Shown here: in pieces, positions 53,482 to 62,708 of the stretch
How the letters are laid out: every line of letters begins with the position of its first letter
Position numbering within the stretch: position 1 is the stretch's first letter
Assembly (NCBI RefSeq): GCF_016811075.1
Contig: NZ_JAFBGL010000002.1
Span: forward strand, 372,001 to 436,000
DNA: 64,000 bases
From: Oceaniferula flava
Lineage (GTDB): Bacteria; Verrucomicrobiota; Verrucomicrobiia; Verrucomicrobiales; Akkermansiaceae
Direction of reading: 5' to 3'
Made by a program: the position numbers and the translations under genes
Notes under the pieces: generated by a model
What the model was told of the DNA's origin: nothing
Databases searched by the model: none
The model's input: only the letters and a program-made list of their open reading frames with translations

Positions 53482-55578
53482 CTAGGCGGGCATCGTTTTC
53501 AGGCGTTTCTTCAAGGCGGCGCTGAGCTCGGTGATCTTGGCAGCATGCTCTTCGCTGCTGTGCTCGGGATCGAAGCGGACTTCTGAATGGAGCTGGGTCA
53601 ATGGCGCGATGATGCTCTGCAGGCTCGGGTCTTTGGTTTCGAGTAGACGAACCCAATCGCAGAGTGGCTGGCCCTCGGGGCGAGGTCCTATTTTTCTAGC
53701 AATCCTGCGCTCCAATTTGTTGAGTGCTGTTTGCGGCGTTCCCTTCGGGCGTTGGTAGCGAGCTTTCGGTCCTTTCTTCTCTCCGCGTTGACGGGATTTC
53801 CACAGTCTCCAAGCGATCCATGCCAGCAGCAGGGCGAGTAAAGCGCCGGCGACCACGGCCGTTTTGGTTTTGTTCTCATCCTGCGTTCTCCAGATCAAGA
53901 AGTCCTCGCGCAGTCGCTGCCACCAATCGACCAACTTAAGCTGCCAGGCGGATGCGTTGGCTTCTTCCAGCGACTCCCACGATGGTGGTGTCAGATCGAC
54001 ATCTTCCCAGTGGTCGCGGTTCCACACTCGCACCCACGCGTGGGCATGTTTGCCACGCAACACCCACTCATCGCGCTCGCTATCGAACTCGGTGACGGCG
54101 AAACCGACGCAATAGCGTGCCGGCACCCCGCACTCGCGGAGGATCAGAGCGGTGGCGGTGGCGAAGTATTCGCAGTGACCGCGTCGGCTGCTCTCAAGAA
54201 AGCGACCAATGGCGGTGCCGCGGGTGTTCTTGCGCAAGCCAGGTGTGGTGAGGTGGGTGGTGTATTTGAATTTGTTAGAAAAGTGGGATCGCAGCCGGAG
54301 CACGATTTTTTCTGCGGACATGCCTTTCTCGAGCCCGAGTTCGTCGCAGACGCGGCGAACCGCAGCGCGTTCCTCCGGCGGGAGGTCGTAATCGTGCCGC
54401 TGGTTGGGGGCGGTCTCAGTGGTCGATTCATCGCCGAGCCAGATTGAGTAGGAGACCACGTTGTAGTCTGGGTTAATGATCCTCACCGTGCCGAGCTCGT
54501 TGCACTCCAGCGAGACCTCGCTCTCTTTCCCAAGATCTCCAACCGCCTGGGTGAAATGCGGCATCGGAATGGGGTTGGCGATCACCGCGGAATCGACCTC
54601 GCCAACTAGGCGCACGGTGGGGTTTCCTGTGATGTTTGGGGTGTCGGAACTGGTTTGTTTAAAAACCCGGATATCGCGCCCCGTGCCGAGCTCGATCCGT
54701 GTTTCGTCCATAAAGCCGTCGTCCTTGATCAGGCTGTCCTCCTCGGTAGGGCTTGGGATGTTTCTCCAGACCGCGCGGCTGTAGTTGTTGTAGGTGGCAG
54801 TTCGCAGTAGCTGCGGCGTGTTGTCATCGGCAACACTCATCCGCCAGAAGATGTTAGGGCTGAGCTTGAGGCGGCCTAGCTTACCGATGCTGGTGCGGGC
54901 TTCGTTGGCTGAGGTGTGTCGACTGTCGACCGTAGAGTCTCCGCCTTGACCGTAGTGCTGATAGAGTTTGAACAAGCCCCAGTGGCCGGCGTAGGAGAAG
55001 GTGATGATGGTGGCGAAGGCCACCAGCCAGGCGAGCGGGCGGAAGCCGTTCTGGCGTGCATTGAATAACAGGCAGGCACCGAAAATGATCGCCAGTCCGA
55101 CGAAGTGCTGGATTTCATTCCGACTCGCCACCGCCGTGGCTAACAGCACGATGGCCAGGTAGATGTAGCCGGTGTTGATCATCCGGGGATTGGTGTGGTG
55201 ACCATTTTTCAGGTCGGACTCCATCTTGCGTCGGGCGAAAAAGGAGAAGGTGTTCAGCGGAATCAACGCGGCCTTGCCGTAGCGTTGGGCCAGCTCAATC
55301 GGCAGTAGGGTCAGGGGGGCCCAGACAAAGAGAGTGTGAATTCTCCCCACCTTCATACCGTTGAGCCAAGAGACCACCGCTAAGAGGAGTGCGCAGATCA
55401 CGGAAAAGTGCCAGGCTCTGACGTAGGAAACCCGACTGAACTCCCAGCGCAATGACGCCCAAGATCTGGCTTCCAGGAGCGCCGCCGCGAGCAAACCGAG
55501 GATCGGGCTGCCGGTCAGGCCTCCCCAGAAAAGCAGGGCGACGCCGGTGAGTAAGCGAGGTGGTGCGTGTTGATTCAT
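53482..55578 (-). CDS. Transglutaminase-domain membrane protein (TgpA-like)
   Basis: A 698-residue protein from the ATG giving MNQHAPPRLLTG, one base after the DUF58 gene's stop (an upstream in-frame ATG at 55611 overlaps that gene). Several N-terminal membrane helices form the TgpA N-terminal region. A periplasmic transglutaminase core lies at about 440-530: Cys in RRGHCEYFATATALILRE, His in GKHAHAWVRVW, Asp in WEDVDLTPPSW, so the catalytic triad is complete. A membrane helix at about 570 and a basic cytoplasmic tail follow. TgpA-type proteins are encoded with DUF58 and MoxR genes, as here, and act in the envelope; the substrate is unsettled. Confidence 0.9.
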   Translation of the reverse strand: MNQHAPPRLLTGVALLFWGGLTGSPILGLLAAALLEARSWASLRWEFSRVSYVRAWHFSVICALLLAVVSWLNGMKVGRIHTLFVWAPLTLLPIELAQRYGKAALIPLNTFSFFARRKMESDLKNGHHTNPRMINTGYIYLAIVLLATAVASRNEIQHFVGLAIIFGACLLFNARQNGFRPLAWLVAFATIITFSYAGHWGLFKLYQHYGQGGDSTVDSRHTSANEARTSIGKLGRLKLSPNIFWRMSVADDNTPQLLRTATYNNYSRAVWRNIPSPTEEDSLIKDDGFMDETRIELGTGRDIRVFKQTSSDTPNITGNPTVRLVGEVDSAVIANPIPMPHFTQAVGDLGKESEVSLECNELGTVRIINPDYNVVSYSIWLGDESTTETAPNQRHDYDLPPEERAAVRRVCDELGLEKGMSAEKIVLRLRSHFSNKFKYTTHLTTPGLRKNTRGTAIGRFLESSRRGHCEYFATATALILRECGVPARYCVGFAVTEFDSERDEWVLRGKHAHAWVRVWNRDHWEDVDLTPPSWESLEEANASAWQLKLVDWWQRLREDFLIWRTQDENKTKTAVVAGALLALLLAWIAWRLWKSRQRGEKKGPKARYQRPKGTPQTALNKLERRIARKIGPRPEGQPLCDWVRLLETKDPSLQSIIAPLTQLHSEVRFDPEHSSEEHAAKITELSAALKKRLKTMPA

Positions 55579-55579
55579 C

Positions 55580-56965
55580 TTAGGCGAGTCGCTGGTGCAG
55601 GTCTTCTTCAATGTGGGTGGTTCGTAACCATTGAATGGGAACGGGCGCTGGGAATTCGGCGTGCAGGCGGTGTGCCGATTCCAGGTCCTGACAAATCGAG
55701 ATCACTTTGAGCTGCATGCCCACCCGGCGCAGGTTGGCGACCACGTCACGGCGTTGTTCGCACCAGCCGGTGAAAATACAGATGCAGGCGGTAAGATCAT
55801 CGCGGTATCGTAGAATCAGTTTCTGCAAGGCTTCAAAATCTTGTTGAGGCGCACACTGGACCCCGGCAAGCACCTCGAGCATTTTATCAATGCGCTCTTC
55901 ACCCCGGCCAGCGCTGAACACATAGGCCTCGGAGCGAATGAACATGAGGTCCAGCAGGCTCTCACGGGTATCGATGCTGGCGGCGAATGAGGCCGCTACC
56001 GAGACGGCTTGCTCAAACATCTCAGCTTCCTCGGCGGGAGCAAAGGTATCTAACACTAAGCCGTAGCGAGGAAAGAAAACGTCCTCGTATTCCTTGACGA
56101 TCGCCTTGCCGGTGCGGGCCCAACTTTTCCAGTGAATATGGCGCAGCGGATCGCCGGGGCGGTATTCGCGCACGCAGGTGAAGTCACCCGATTGCCCCGT
56201 GGTGCTGGATGCGGCTTCTCCGCCAAGCTGAAATCGCGCACTACCGGGGATCTCGTAGTCGGGCAAACGATAGCGGTGTGGCAGCACGATGAGTTTGCCC
56301 GGCTCCGCCTTGATTTTACGGCAGCGCTGGAACACGCCCAGGGGGTCCGGCAGGCAGACGCGAAGATCAGTCAGGGAAATGATTCCCCGCTTGGTGGGAG
56401 TGAGGCTGAGGCGAGTGGTGGAGGATTCTCCCGGGGCGATGGAGGGGAGTGCTGGGGATGGATCGTTGCTGAAAAGCGTCAGTCCGCGCTGTAGCCACTC
56501 CCAGCGGTAGTAGCCCAGTTTCCGATCGAAAAAGTTGCGCTTCTCTTCCCCCGGCTCGCGGGAATTGGCGAAGTTTTCCAAGGTCGGGCGGTTATCTGGC
56601 ACCATCTCTAACACTCTGGTTCCGGACAGGCGGCGCCGGCCGGTATTCTTCACGATGACCCGGTAGTGCATGGGCTCGCCTGCGGTCGCCAGGCGTGGGA
56701 GCTCGCGCCTGGCTGTGAGCTTGGCGCGACGAAAAAAGGCCCAGATCAGCGAAACCCCCAGCACGGCAAAAATGATCCCACGGATCTGAAACAGGGGGCC
56801 GAGCGCATTCTGTGGCATCAAAATCCAGGCCGCTGGCACGGCGAGAATGAGCAAGACCCCGGCGGGGCGAATGCGCAGGGTGAGAAAGTGCGCCAAGGCC
56901 GAGTTGCGGCGGAACACCTGGTAAATCTGACGCCTGAAGTAACTGGCTGTGTGTGCTTCCGCCAT
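55580..56965 (-). CDS. DUF58-domain membrane protein
   Basis: A 461-residue protein with two N-terminal membrane helices (PAGVLLILAVPAAWILM; GIIFAVLGVSLIWAFF). A beta-sandwich segment with MHYRVIVKNTGRRRLSG leads to the DUF58 core at about 240-290 (SGDFTCVREYRPGDPLRHIH, WKSWARTGKAIVKEYED) and a VWA-like part (RYGLVLDTFAPAEEAEMFEQ). It sits between MoxR (12 bp upstream) and the transglutaminase protein (1 bp downstream), the classical gene order. It is longer than and only distantly similar to the soluble DUF58 protein at 23203-24081. Confidence 0.9.
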   Translation of the reverse strand: MAEAHTASYFRRQIYQVFRRNSALAHFLTLRIRPAGVLLILAVPAAWILMPQNALGPLFQIRGIIFAVLGVSLIWAFFRRAKLTARRELPRLATAGEPMHYRVIVKNTGRRRLSGTRVLEMVPDNRPTLENFANSREPGEEKRNFFDRKLGYYRWEWLQRGLTLFSNDPSPALPSIAPGESSTTRLSLTPTKRGIISLTDLRVCLPDPLGVFQRCRKIKAEPGKLIVLPHRYRLPDYEIPGSARFQLGGEAASSTTGQSGDFTCVREYRPGDPLRHIHWKSWARTGKAIVKEYEDVFFPRYGLVLDTFAPAEEAEMFEQAVSVAASFAASIDTRESLLDLMFIRSEAYVFSAGRGEERIDKMLEVLAGVQCAPQQDFEALQKLILRYRDDLTACICIFTGWCEQRRDVVANLRRVGMQLKVISICQDLESAHRLHAEFPAPVPIQWLRTTHIEEDLHQRLA

Positions 56966-56977
56966 ATCTTGCTGAGC

Positions 56978-57913
56978 CTAGACGGGGGCTGGGATTTTTT
57001 CAAGGATGTCCTCCACCACGCGGCGCCCGGTCAGTCCGCTGAACTTGGCTTCGGGGGCAATCACCAAACGGTGGGCAATGACGTCTGGGGCGATGTCTTG
57101 GATCGTTTCCGGGGTGACAAAATCGCGGCCTTCAAACAGGGAAAGTGCCTGCGCCACCTTCATCAAACTGAGCGAAGCCCGCGGGCTGGCGGAGAGCCGA
57201 ACATCTTCCAAGCCGCGTGTGGCATTGGTCAGAGCGACGATGTAGTGGCGCAGCTCCTCGCTGATGCGGATGTTGGAAACGGCAGCTTGCAGGGCGATGA
57301 CTTCATCGAGGGTGACTGCGGGGTCGAGGCTATCGAGTGGGTGGCCGTTGTTTTGTGAGGCCAGGATGTCGGCTTCCTCGGCGGCGCTGACATAGCCCAG
57401 TGAGCACTGCATGGCAAAGCGGTCCATCTGCGCTTCCGGCAGGGGGTAAGTGCCCCGGAACTCCACGGGGTTCTGGGTGGCGATGACGAAAAACAGCCCT
57501 TCCAGTTGATAACGCTTGCCCTCGATGGTCGCCTGCTGCTCCGCCATTGATTCTAACAAGGCGCTTTGCGTCCGCGGTGATGCCCGGTTAATTTCATCGG
57601 CTAACAGGATGTCGGTAAAAACAGGCCCGGGGTGAAACTGGAACTCGGCTGTCTTCTGGTTGAGAATCGAGACGCCGAGAATGTCCGAGGGGAGAAGGTC
57701 CGGGGTGAACTGGATCCGACTGAAATCGGCCCCTTTGATCGAGCCGGCGATCGCCTTGGCCAAGGTGGTTTTGCCGGTGCCTGGATTGTCTTCGAGCAGA
57801 ACATGGCCACCCGAGATAAGGCAGGCCAGGATGTTGCGGATGGTTTTTTCCTGACCACGGATGATGGTGCAGACGGATTGTTCAAGGCGAGTGGCGGATT
57901 CCGAAGGAGACAT
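56978..57913 (-). CDS. MoxR-family AAA+ ATPase (second module)
   Basis: A 311-residue AAA+ ATPase with Walker A EDNPGTGKTTLAKAIAG, the family segment IQFTPDLLPSDILGVSIL, Walker B LLADEINRASPRTQSALLES and sensor 1 IATQNPVEFRGTYPLPEAQ. Sensor 2 is in SASPRASLSLMKVAQAL. It begins the second MoxR-DUF58-transglutaminase operon and is a paralog of the MoxR at 28398. It probably acts as a chaperone for the DUF58/VWA partner encoded next to it. The ATG at 57913 fits the family N-terminus. Confidence 0.93.
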   Translation of the reverse strand: MSPSESATRLEQSVCTIIRGQEKTIRNILACLISGGHVLLEDNPGTGKTTLAKAIAGSIKGADFSRIQFTPDLLPSDILGVSILNQKTAEFQFHPGPVFTDILLADEINRASPRTQSALLESMAEQQATIEGKRYQLEGLFFVIATQNPVEFRGTYPLPEAQMDRFAMQCSLGYVSAAEEADILASQNNGHPLDSLDPAVTLDEVIALQAAVSNIRISEELRHYIVALTNATRGLEDVRLSASPRASLSLMKVAQALSLFEGRDFVTPETIQDIAPDVIAHRLVIAPEAKFSGLTGRRVVEDILEKIPAPV

Positions 57914-57970
57914 AGAAAAGGGTGATGGCAGGCTGTAAAAAAATCGATGAGGTGAGCAGGAGTGTCGTGT

Positions 57971-59956
57971 TTACTCTTCCTCCTCTTGTTGGTTTTTCGC
58001 GATATCAGCGCGGCTTAATTGACTGTGCAATTTGAACAGTTTCTCAATATCAGCGAGTGAACTTTCCGGCAGCGTCTGCTTGAGCTTGCGCCAGGTTTTG
58101 GCATTGAGCAACTCTCGTCCACGATTGGTGGCTTCGCGCAGGTCGATATCTAACATGATCTTCCCGCCTTGCTCAGTGTGGGCGATCAAATAGAGCGGGT
58201 AATCCATCAGTCCGGAGGACTTCGAAGTGGTGCGCAAGCTCAGTCCGAGCCACTTGCCGGAACGGTTGATGCCAAGGTGAAGGTCCTCGACCGCTTGATC
58301 GTTGGCTCCGCGGATGGCGTAGTTGAAAATCTTCAGCGTTTGGGCGCTGTTAGTTCCTTCGAGGACGGCACAGTGTCCCATGGCAGCGGCCATTTCCTTG
58401 GACTTGAGAAGTTTGCGATAGCTTTTCACCAGCTTTTTGGCATCGGTGTCGCTGACTGGATCTAGCGTCAGTGGTGGGGTCAGGGTGATGACTTTGCCAA
58501 GCAGGTCTTTTGATTGTTTTTCCTGCTGCTCTTTTTGAATCGACTCCAGCTTCTTATCGAGCTTGGCCATCGTGGTCTTACCATCCTTGCCGGACATCAT
58601 GGCGAGAGTTTCCTCGGGGATGAGATACCAGCGCTCCTGCTGACGGATCATCCAGACTTTGATGGTTTCAAACTCACCGGGGCGGTTGCTTTTGGCGAAC
58701 TGTAGGGGGGCGAGTGCGAGGTCTTTTTCCTGCAGCACCCCCAGTTCACGCATCGGGTTGCCGTCCATTTCCATGAGTCGGCGCCAGAGGTTGCCGAGTG
58801 CCGATAGGGTGCTCTTTTTGCGATCGTCTTGCTCGAAATAGGGATCGCCACTGGGCAGCATGGGGATGAGTTGGCTGAAGGTGCCGGATTGTTTGTGATT
58901 GAGCACCGCTTCCATGAGCTGAGCACTCTCTGCCGCACCTTTGGTAGGGTTGTTCTCAAAGATGGCCGCTGGCAGCTTCTTCTCGAGGGCCGTTTCATCG
59001 CCCCGGCGGTGCCGCCAGTGCTGGCGCCATCGTTGGTCTTCCCGCAGAAGGGCGATTTTCATCAGTTGGGAAATGTTGACGAAGGTTCGGCCATCGGATT
59101 CGAAATAGGGGAAATAGAGAATACGCGCCTCGGTCTTGCCGATCGGGTTCCAGAAGCCTAGAGCGATTTCCTTTTTAATCTCATCGACCTTCATCACCTC
59201 GGGAATGACCGAGCGGGAGCTGACCATAAACCAATAGCTTGAGGGATCGGTTTGCTCCAGCCCGCGAGCGATGTAATCGAGGGTGCTGATCAGAGGTTCT
59301 TCGGCTTTTGGTGTGGCTGCGCCGGTGATGGCGAGGGTTTGCAGCAGGTCCTTCTCGCGTAGGGCGGAGATCAGCTTGAGCACCGCCTCTTGCGGACTGA
59401 TGTTTTCCAAGCCTGCGGTTTTCATCCGCTCGGTGATCTGGCCCATGAGCTGAGTGGACGCTTTTTTACGAGCTGCGGTTTCGCGTTTCAGCGTTTCCAC
59501 ATTCATCCAGTTTTCCAGCGACTTGACGGTTTTTTCCACTTCTGGATCGTAGCCGTAGCCGGTATTGGCAAATGAGCCTGGCAGCGGGGCGGGCAGCCAG
59601 GCGTCGTCGCGCTTGAGCATTGCGATCGGGTGGATGTGGATGCTCAGGGGGGAGACGGGATCGACCGATCGGAGTAGCAGGGCTGCGAAGTTACCTTCAG
59701 TTTTATGCGCTTCGAGGGTGTAGACATCTCCTTCGGAAAGGTTCGTCTTATAATAGAACTCGAGCTGTTCTTTGATTTGCTTGCGGCGGTTGATGTCGCA
59801 GTGCGGAGACAGCGCCGTCCGATCCGCGAGTTCAAAGTTCCCGCGATTAAGCATGTTGAGGTAATCGACTGCCGGTTTGACGTCCTCACCAAGATCGGCC
59901 ATGGCCGTGGTGCTCAGGCTGGCGGTCAGGGCGATGATGGAGAGGAAAAGTTTCAT
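57971..59956 (-). CDS. Secreted protein of unknown function, helical repeats
   Basis: A 661-residue protein with a signal peptide (MKLFLSIIALTASLSTTAMA) and no further membrane segment. The mature part looks like repeated alpha/beta modules of about 150 residues. Each has a helix starting with a variant of 'A..L..AL..KD' (PQEAVLKLISALREKDLLQT; SAQLMEAVLNHKQSGTFSQL; DAKKLVKSYRKLLKSKEMAA) and a beta-rich second half. This could be tandem NTF2/SnoaL-like domains, but I cannot confirm it. It ends in an acidic run (five residues, mostly Glu). It is 57 bp before the MoxR gene start on the same strand and 26 bp after the aminopeptidase gene, so it may belong to the MoxR operon. Confidence 0.7.
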   Translation of the reverse strand: MKLFLSIIALTASLSTTAMADLGEDVKPAVDYLNMLNRGNFELADRTALSPHCDINRRKQIKEQLEFYYKTNLSEGDVYTLEAHKTEGNFAALLLRSVDPVSPLSIHIHPIAMLKRDDAWLPAPLPGSFANTGYGYDPEVEKTVKSLENWMNVETLKRETAARKKASTQLMGQITERMKTAGLENISPQEAVLKLISALREKDLLQTLAITGAATPKAEEPLISTLDYIARGLEQTDPSSYWFMVSSRSVIPEVMKVDEIKKEIALGFWNPIGKTEARILYFPYFESDGRTFVNISQLMKIALLREDQRWRQHWRHRRGDETALEKKLPAAIFENNPTKGAAESAQLMEAVLNHKQSGTFSQLIPMLPSGDPYFEQDDRKKSTLSALGNLWRRLMEMDGNPMRELGVLQEKDLALAPLQFAKSNRPGEFETIKVWMIRQQERWYLIPEETLAMMSGKDGKTTMAKLDKKLESIQKEQQEKQSKDLLGKVITLTPPLTLDPVSDTDAKKLVKSYRKLLKSKEMAAAMGHCAVLEGTNSAQTLKIFNYAIRGANDQAVEDLHLGINRSGKWLGLSLRTTSKSSGLMDYPLYLIAHTEQGGKIMLDIDLREATNRGRELLNAKTWRKLKQTLPESSLADIEKLFKLHSQLSRADIAKNQQEEEE

Positions 59957-59982
59957 GGTGGCGGTGAACGGTTGGGGGAGAA

Positions 59983-61071
59983 TTAGAGTTTCTGGCTGAA
60001 GTCATCGCCCGCTTTGAGCGAACTGACAAAGGCAGCAAGGAGGTCGATGGTGGCCTCAATATCGTCCCAATGTGCAGTTTCCACAACTGAATGCATACAG
60101 CGCAGCGGCAAGGAGACCAGTGCGCTGGGCACGCCATGTTGGACATCGAAAATCTTATCGGTATCAGTGCCTGTGAACCGGCTGGCTGCTTCGTGTTGAA
60201 TCGGGATTTCGCTTTTCTCAGCGACGGCCATCAAGCGTTCCACCACCAGTGGGTGGTTAGCGCTTCCGTGGGTCAGGCTGGGGCCTTGGCCGAGTTTGAC
60301 CTCACCGTATTGCGCAGCGCTGAGACCGGGGGTGTCTGTGGCGTGGGTGACATCGAGGCAGATGCAAACCGAGGGCATCAGGCGGTGGGTGGCCATCTTG
60401 GCGCCGGAGCCGCCGATTTCTTCCTGAATGGCATTGAGGCACAGCAGCGAGTGGTTGGGCTTGCTCTTGGCTTTGGCGATTTTTTTCATCACCTGGGCGA
60501 TGATGAATCCGCCGATGCGGTTATCGAGAGCTCTGCCGACGAGGCGTTTGTTCGCCATTTCCATCGGTCCATCTTGATAGACGGCGGCGTGGCCGACCCG
60601 GATGCCCATTTCCGCTACCTCCTCGCGTGAGGATGCTCCGACGTCCACCCAAAGTTGATGGATCTGGGGAGCTTTTTCATTGGCCAACGAGTCGCGGCGT
60701 AGGTGGATGGCGGTGTTGCCGATGATGCCGGTGACCGGTCCTTGCTCGGTGAGGATATCCAGTCGGCGGCCTCGACCGGTGGCGGCGTCGCTTCCCCCTA
60801 CGCGATCGACATACAGGAAGCCGTCCTTGGTGATGTGTTTGATCATGTAGCCGATCTCGTCAGCGTGGGCTTCGAGCATCACCGATTTGGTTTTGCTGGA
60901 ACCCTTCAAGACGGCCCAGGTGGAGCCGTAGGTGTCGCAGTCGACACTGTCGCTGTGCTTGCCGATGTGCTTGGCCCAAACGCGTTGGCCGGGCATTTCG
61001 AAGCCCGTGGGGCTCGGGGTGCTGAGTAGATCGAAGAGGAATTGCTTGTCCGCTTTTGTCATGCCACTCAT
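59983..61071 (-). CDS. M42-family metallo-aminopeptidase
   Basis: A 362-residue enzyme of the M42 family (glutamyl/deblocking aminopeptidase, TET-type oligomers). Visible metal and catalytic residues: His69 and Asp71 in EAHADEIGY, Asp in GRALDNRIGG, the catalytic and metal Glu pair in NAIQEEIGGSGA, Asp in CLDVTHATD, and His in RCMHSVVE. All are present, so it should be active. Length and order are normal. A start at Met1 or Met4 is equally plausible. It is cytosolic and probably used in peptide recycling. The stop lies 26 bp before the unknown secreted protein gene. Confidence 0.92.
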   Translation of the reverse strand: MSGMTKADKQFLFDLLSTPSPTGFEMPGQRVWAKHIGKHSDSVDCDTYGSTWAVLKGSSKTKSVMLEAHADEIGYMIKHITKDGFLYVDRVGGSDAATGRGRRLDILTEQGPVTGIIGNTAIHLRRDSLANEKAPQIHQLWVDVGASSREEVAEMGIRVGHAAVYQDGPMEMANKRLVGRALDNRIGGFIIAQVMKKIAKAKSKPNHSLLCLNAIQEEIGGSGAKMATHRLMPSVCICLDVTHATDTPGLSAAQYGEVKLGQGPSLTHGSANHPLVVERLMAVAEKSEIPIQHEAASRFTGTDTDKIFDVQHGVPSALVSLPLRCMHSVVETAHWDDIEATIDLLAAFVSSLKAGDDFSQKL

Positions 61072-61104
61072 TCAAACAGCTTTACGCCGGATGACAACCC
61101 AAGA

Positions 61105-62634
61105 TCAACGGCTCAGTGAATCAAAGTCGTCCTCAAGTGCCTTTTGTGGGTCAATTGGGGTTGATGGGATGGTTTTTGGCATCGCAGAATTGCCGCCAGC
61201 CGCTTTGATTTGCTCGCCGAGGTTGTCGTATGGATTGTGAATGGTGCCGGAGATGGTCACGGTGGCGTGGTAGAGTCCGTCCTTAGGCCCTTCAAAGGGG
61301 GCGGGCGGGTCACTGTGGAAGGCGGTGGAAGGCACGCCGATATCGAGAGTTCCACTGAGCTTTTTGTCGTCGCCCATGTGGAGGTTGCCACGGATCGTCA
61401 GCAGGCTGCTGCTGATCCAGGCGATATCGTTGATGCTGACACCTTCGGAGGTGCGGGTGATGGTGCCGCGGCTGTTGCGGAAGATCGGGCGCACGTAGTC
61501 GGTATTTCCCGTGAGGTCTTTCAGAGCTGCCAGCATCGGTAGCTCTGTCAGCTGAATATCGGTGGAGGAAAACGGCAGCACAAAGCTGAGTCCGGCGACC
61601 GAACTCTTTTGGTAATCGTAGGAAAGAGTGCCGGTGGAGCTGGTGCATGTCCCCTGAATAATGCGGCCGAGTTCTTTGCCGAGAAGATCGTGGATGGGGT
61701 AATCCTTGGCATTGATGTCCAGTGAGACGGTCTTGTTCATGGCTCTGGAAATACGACCGCTGATTGAAAGTTGGCCGGTTGTGGTATGGCCGGTGGTTCC
61801 GAGCAGGGTTTCGATTTCTGCATACTGCGAGTTAAGCGTGATGACCCCCGAGGCGAGGGTGAGCTCGGGCCAGTTGGGAACTTGGATTAGTCCGTCCTGA
61901 AAAACAAACTGATAGCGCTCGTTCTCCATCTTGCGCTGGGACATCTGCAGGGCGATGATCGATGGAGCATCGCGCTCATCACCGAAGTGGATATCGAGTT
62001 CGTTGCAGCGGTAGGAGCCGAACTGATAAGGGGAGGGAACCGGATCGTGGCTAGTCTCTGCCAGTGACACAGGAGTCTGGAAATAAACTTTGCCAGTGCT
62101 GGCGACAACTTCCTCACCGACCCAATCGCTACCGAAAAAGCTGGTCGCTTTGATGTCGGCCCGAAGGTTGTTCAGAGTTGCTTGATTCAAGAAAGAATGT
62201 CGATCCCAAGAGAGTTCGAATTTCCCAGCCTTGGCAGAAACTGGGGTCACACGGAGCTGTGTCACGGCGGTTTCGGAAGCGCCGGAGATCTCAGCGATTT
62301 TCGCCTCAGTGCTTTCTGTGAATGTGCGGCCGTTGTATTTGGCAATGATGAAAATGATCGCGACCACGATCAATAAAAGAACCCCGATAATGCTGCCTAA
62401 CAAAGCCCACTTGGCCTTCGGACTCAGGGTTTGTTTTTTGGGTTTTTCTGGCTGCTTAGAACGGCGCTTGCGGCGTTTCACTTTGACGACTTGAGTGCCG
62501 TCCTCGCGTGTCACCAATTCACCTTCTCTGCCCGAACTCCTGCGCTGCTTTTGACGGTCGCCTCGCTTGAGGTTGGCCATCATCTCATCGACGGAGTATT
62601 GACTGTTATCTTGGGAAGAGGAATCGGATGCCAT
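61105..62634 (-). CDS. Membrane protein with AsmA-like periplasmic region, near the secretin
   Basis: A 509-residue protein. The N-terminal 73 residues are cytoplasmic and strongly basic (KRGDRQKQRRSSGREG; VKVKRRKRRSKQPEKPKK), followed by one membrane helix (about 76-98, WALLGSIIGVLLLIVVAIIF). The periplasmic part of about 410 residues is beta-rich with the repetitive pattern of AsmA-type proteins: GKFELSWDRHSFLNQATLNN, GTLSYDYQKSSVAGLSFVLP, LLTIRGNLHMGDDKKLSG, TVTISGTIHNPYDNL. No enzyme motif is visible. It follows the secretin gene by 74 bp and may serve assembly or lipid supply of that system (inference). Confidence 0.72.
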   Translation of the reverse strand: MASDSSSQDNSQYSVDEMMANLKRGDRQKQRRSSGREGELVTREDGTQVVKVKRRKRRSKQPEKPKKQTLSPKAKWALLGSIIGVLLLIVVAIIFIIAKYNGRTFTESTEAKIAEISGASETAVTQLRVTPVSAKAGKFELSWDRHSFLNQATLNNLRADIKATSFFGSDWVGEEVVASTGKVYFQTPVSLAETSHDPVPSPYQFGSYRCNELDIHFGDERDAPSIIALQMSQRKMENERYQFVFQDGLIQVPNWPELTLASGVITLNSQYAEIETLLGTTGHTTTGQLSISGRISRAMNKTVSLDINAKDYPIHDLLGKELGRIIQGTCTSSTGTLSYDYQKSSVAGLSFVLPFSSTDIQLTELPMLAALKDLTGNTDYVRPIFRNSRGTITRTSEGVSINDIAWISSSLLTIRGNLHMGDDKKLSGTLDIGVPSTAFHSDPPAPFEGPKDGLYHATVTISGTIHNPYDNLGEQIKAAGGNSAMPKTIPSTPIDPQKALEDDFDSLSR

Positions 62635-62708
62635 AAAACTTTGTGTTAGCAGGCAGGCTAGAAGGAATCATCACCGCTGCAACCGTCAAATCGAGTAAGT
62701 TGTGTCTG

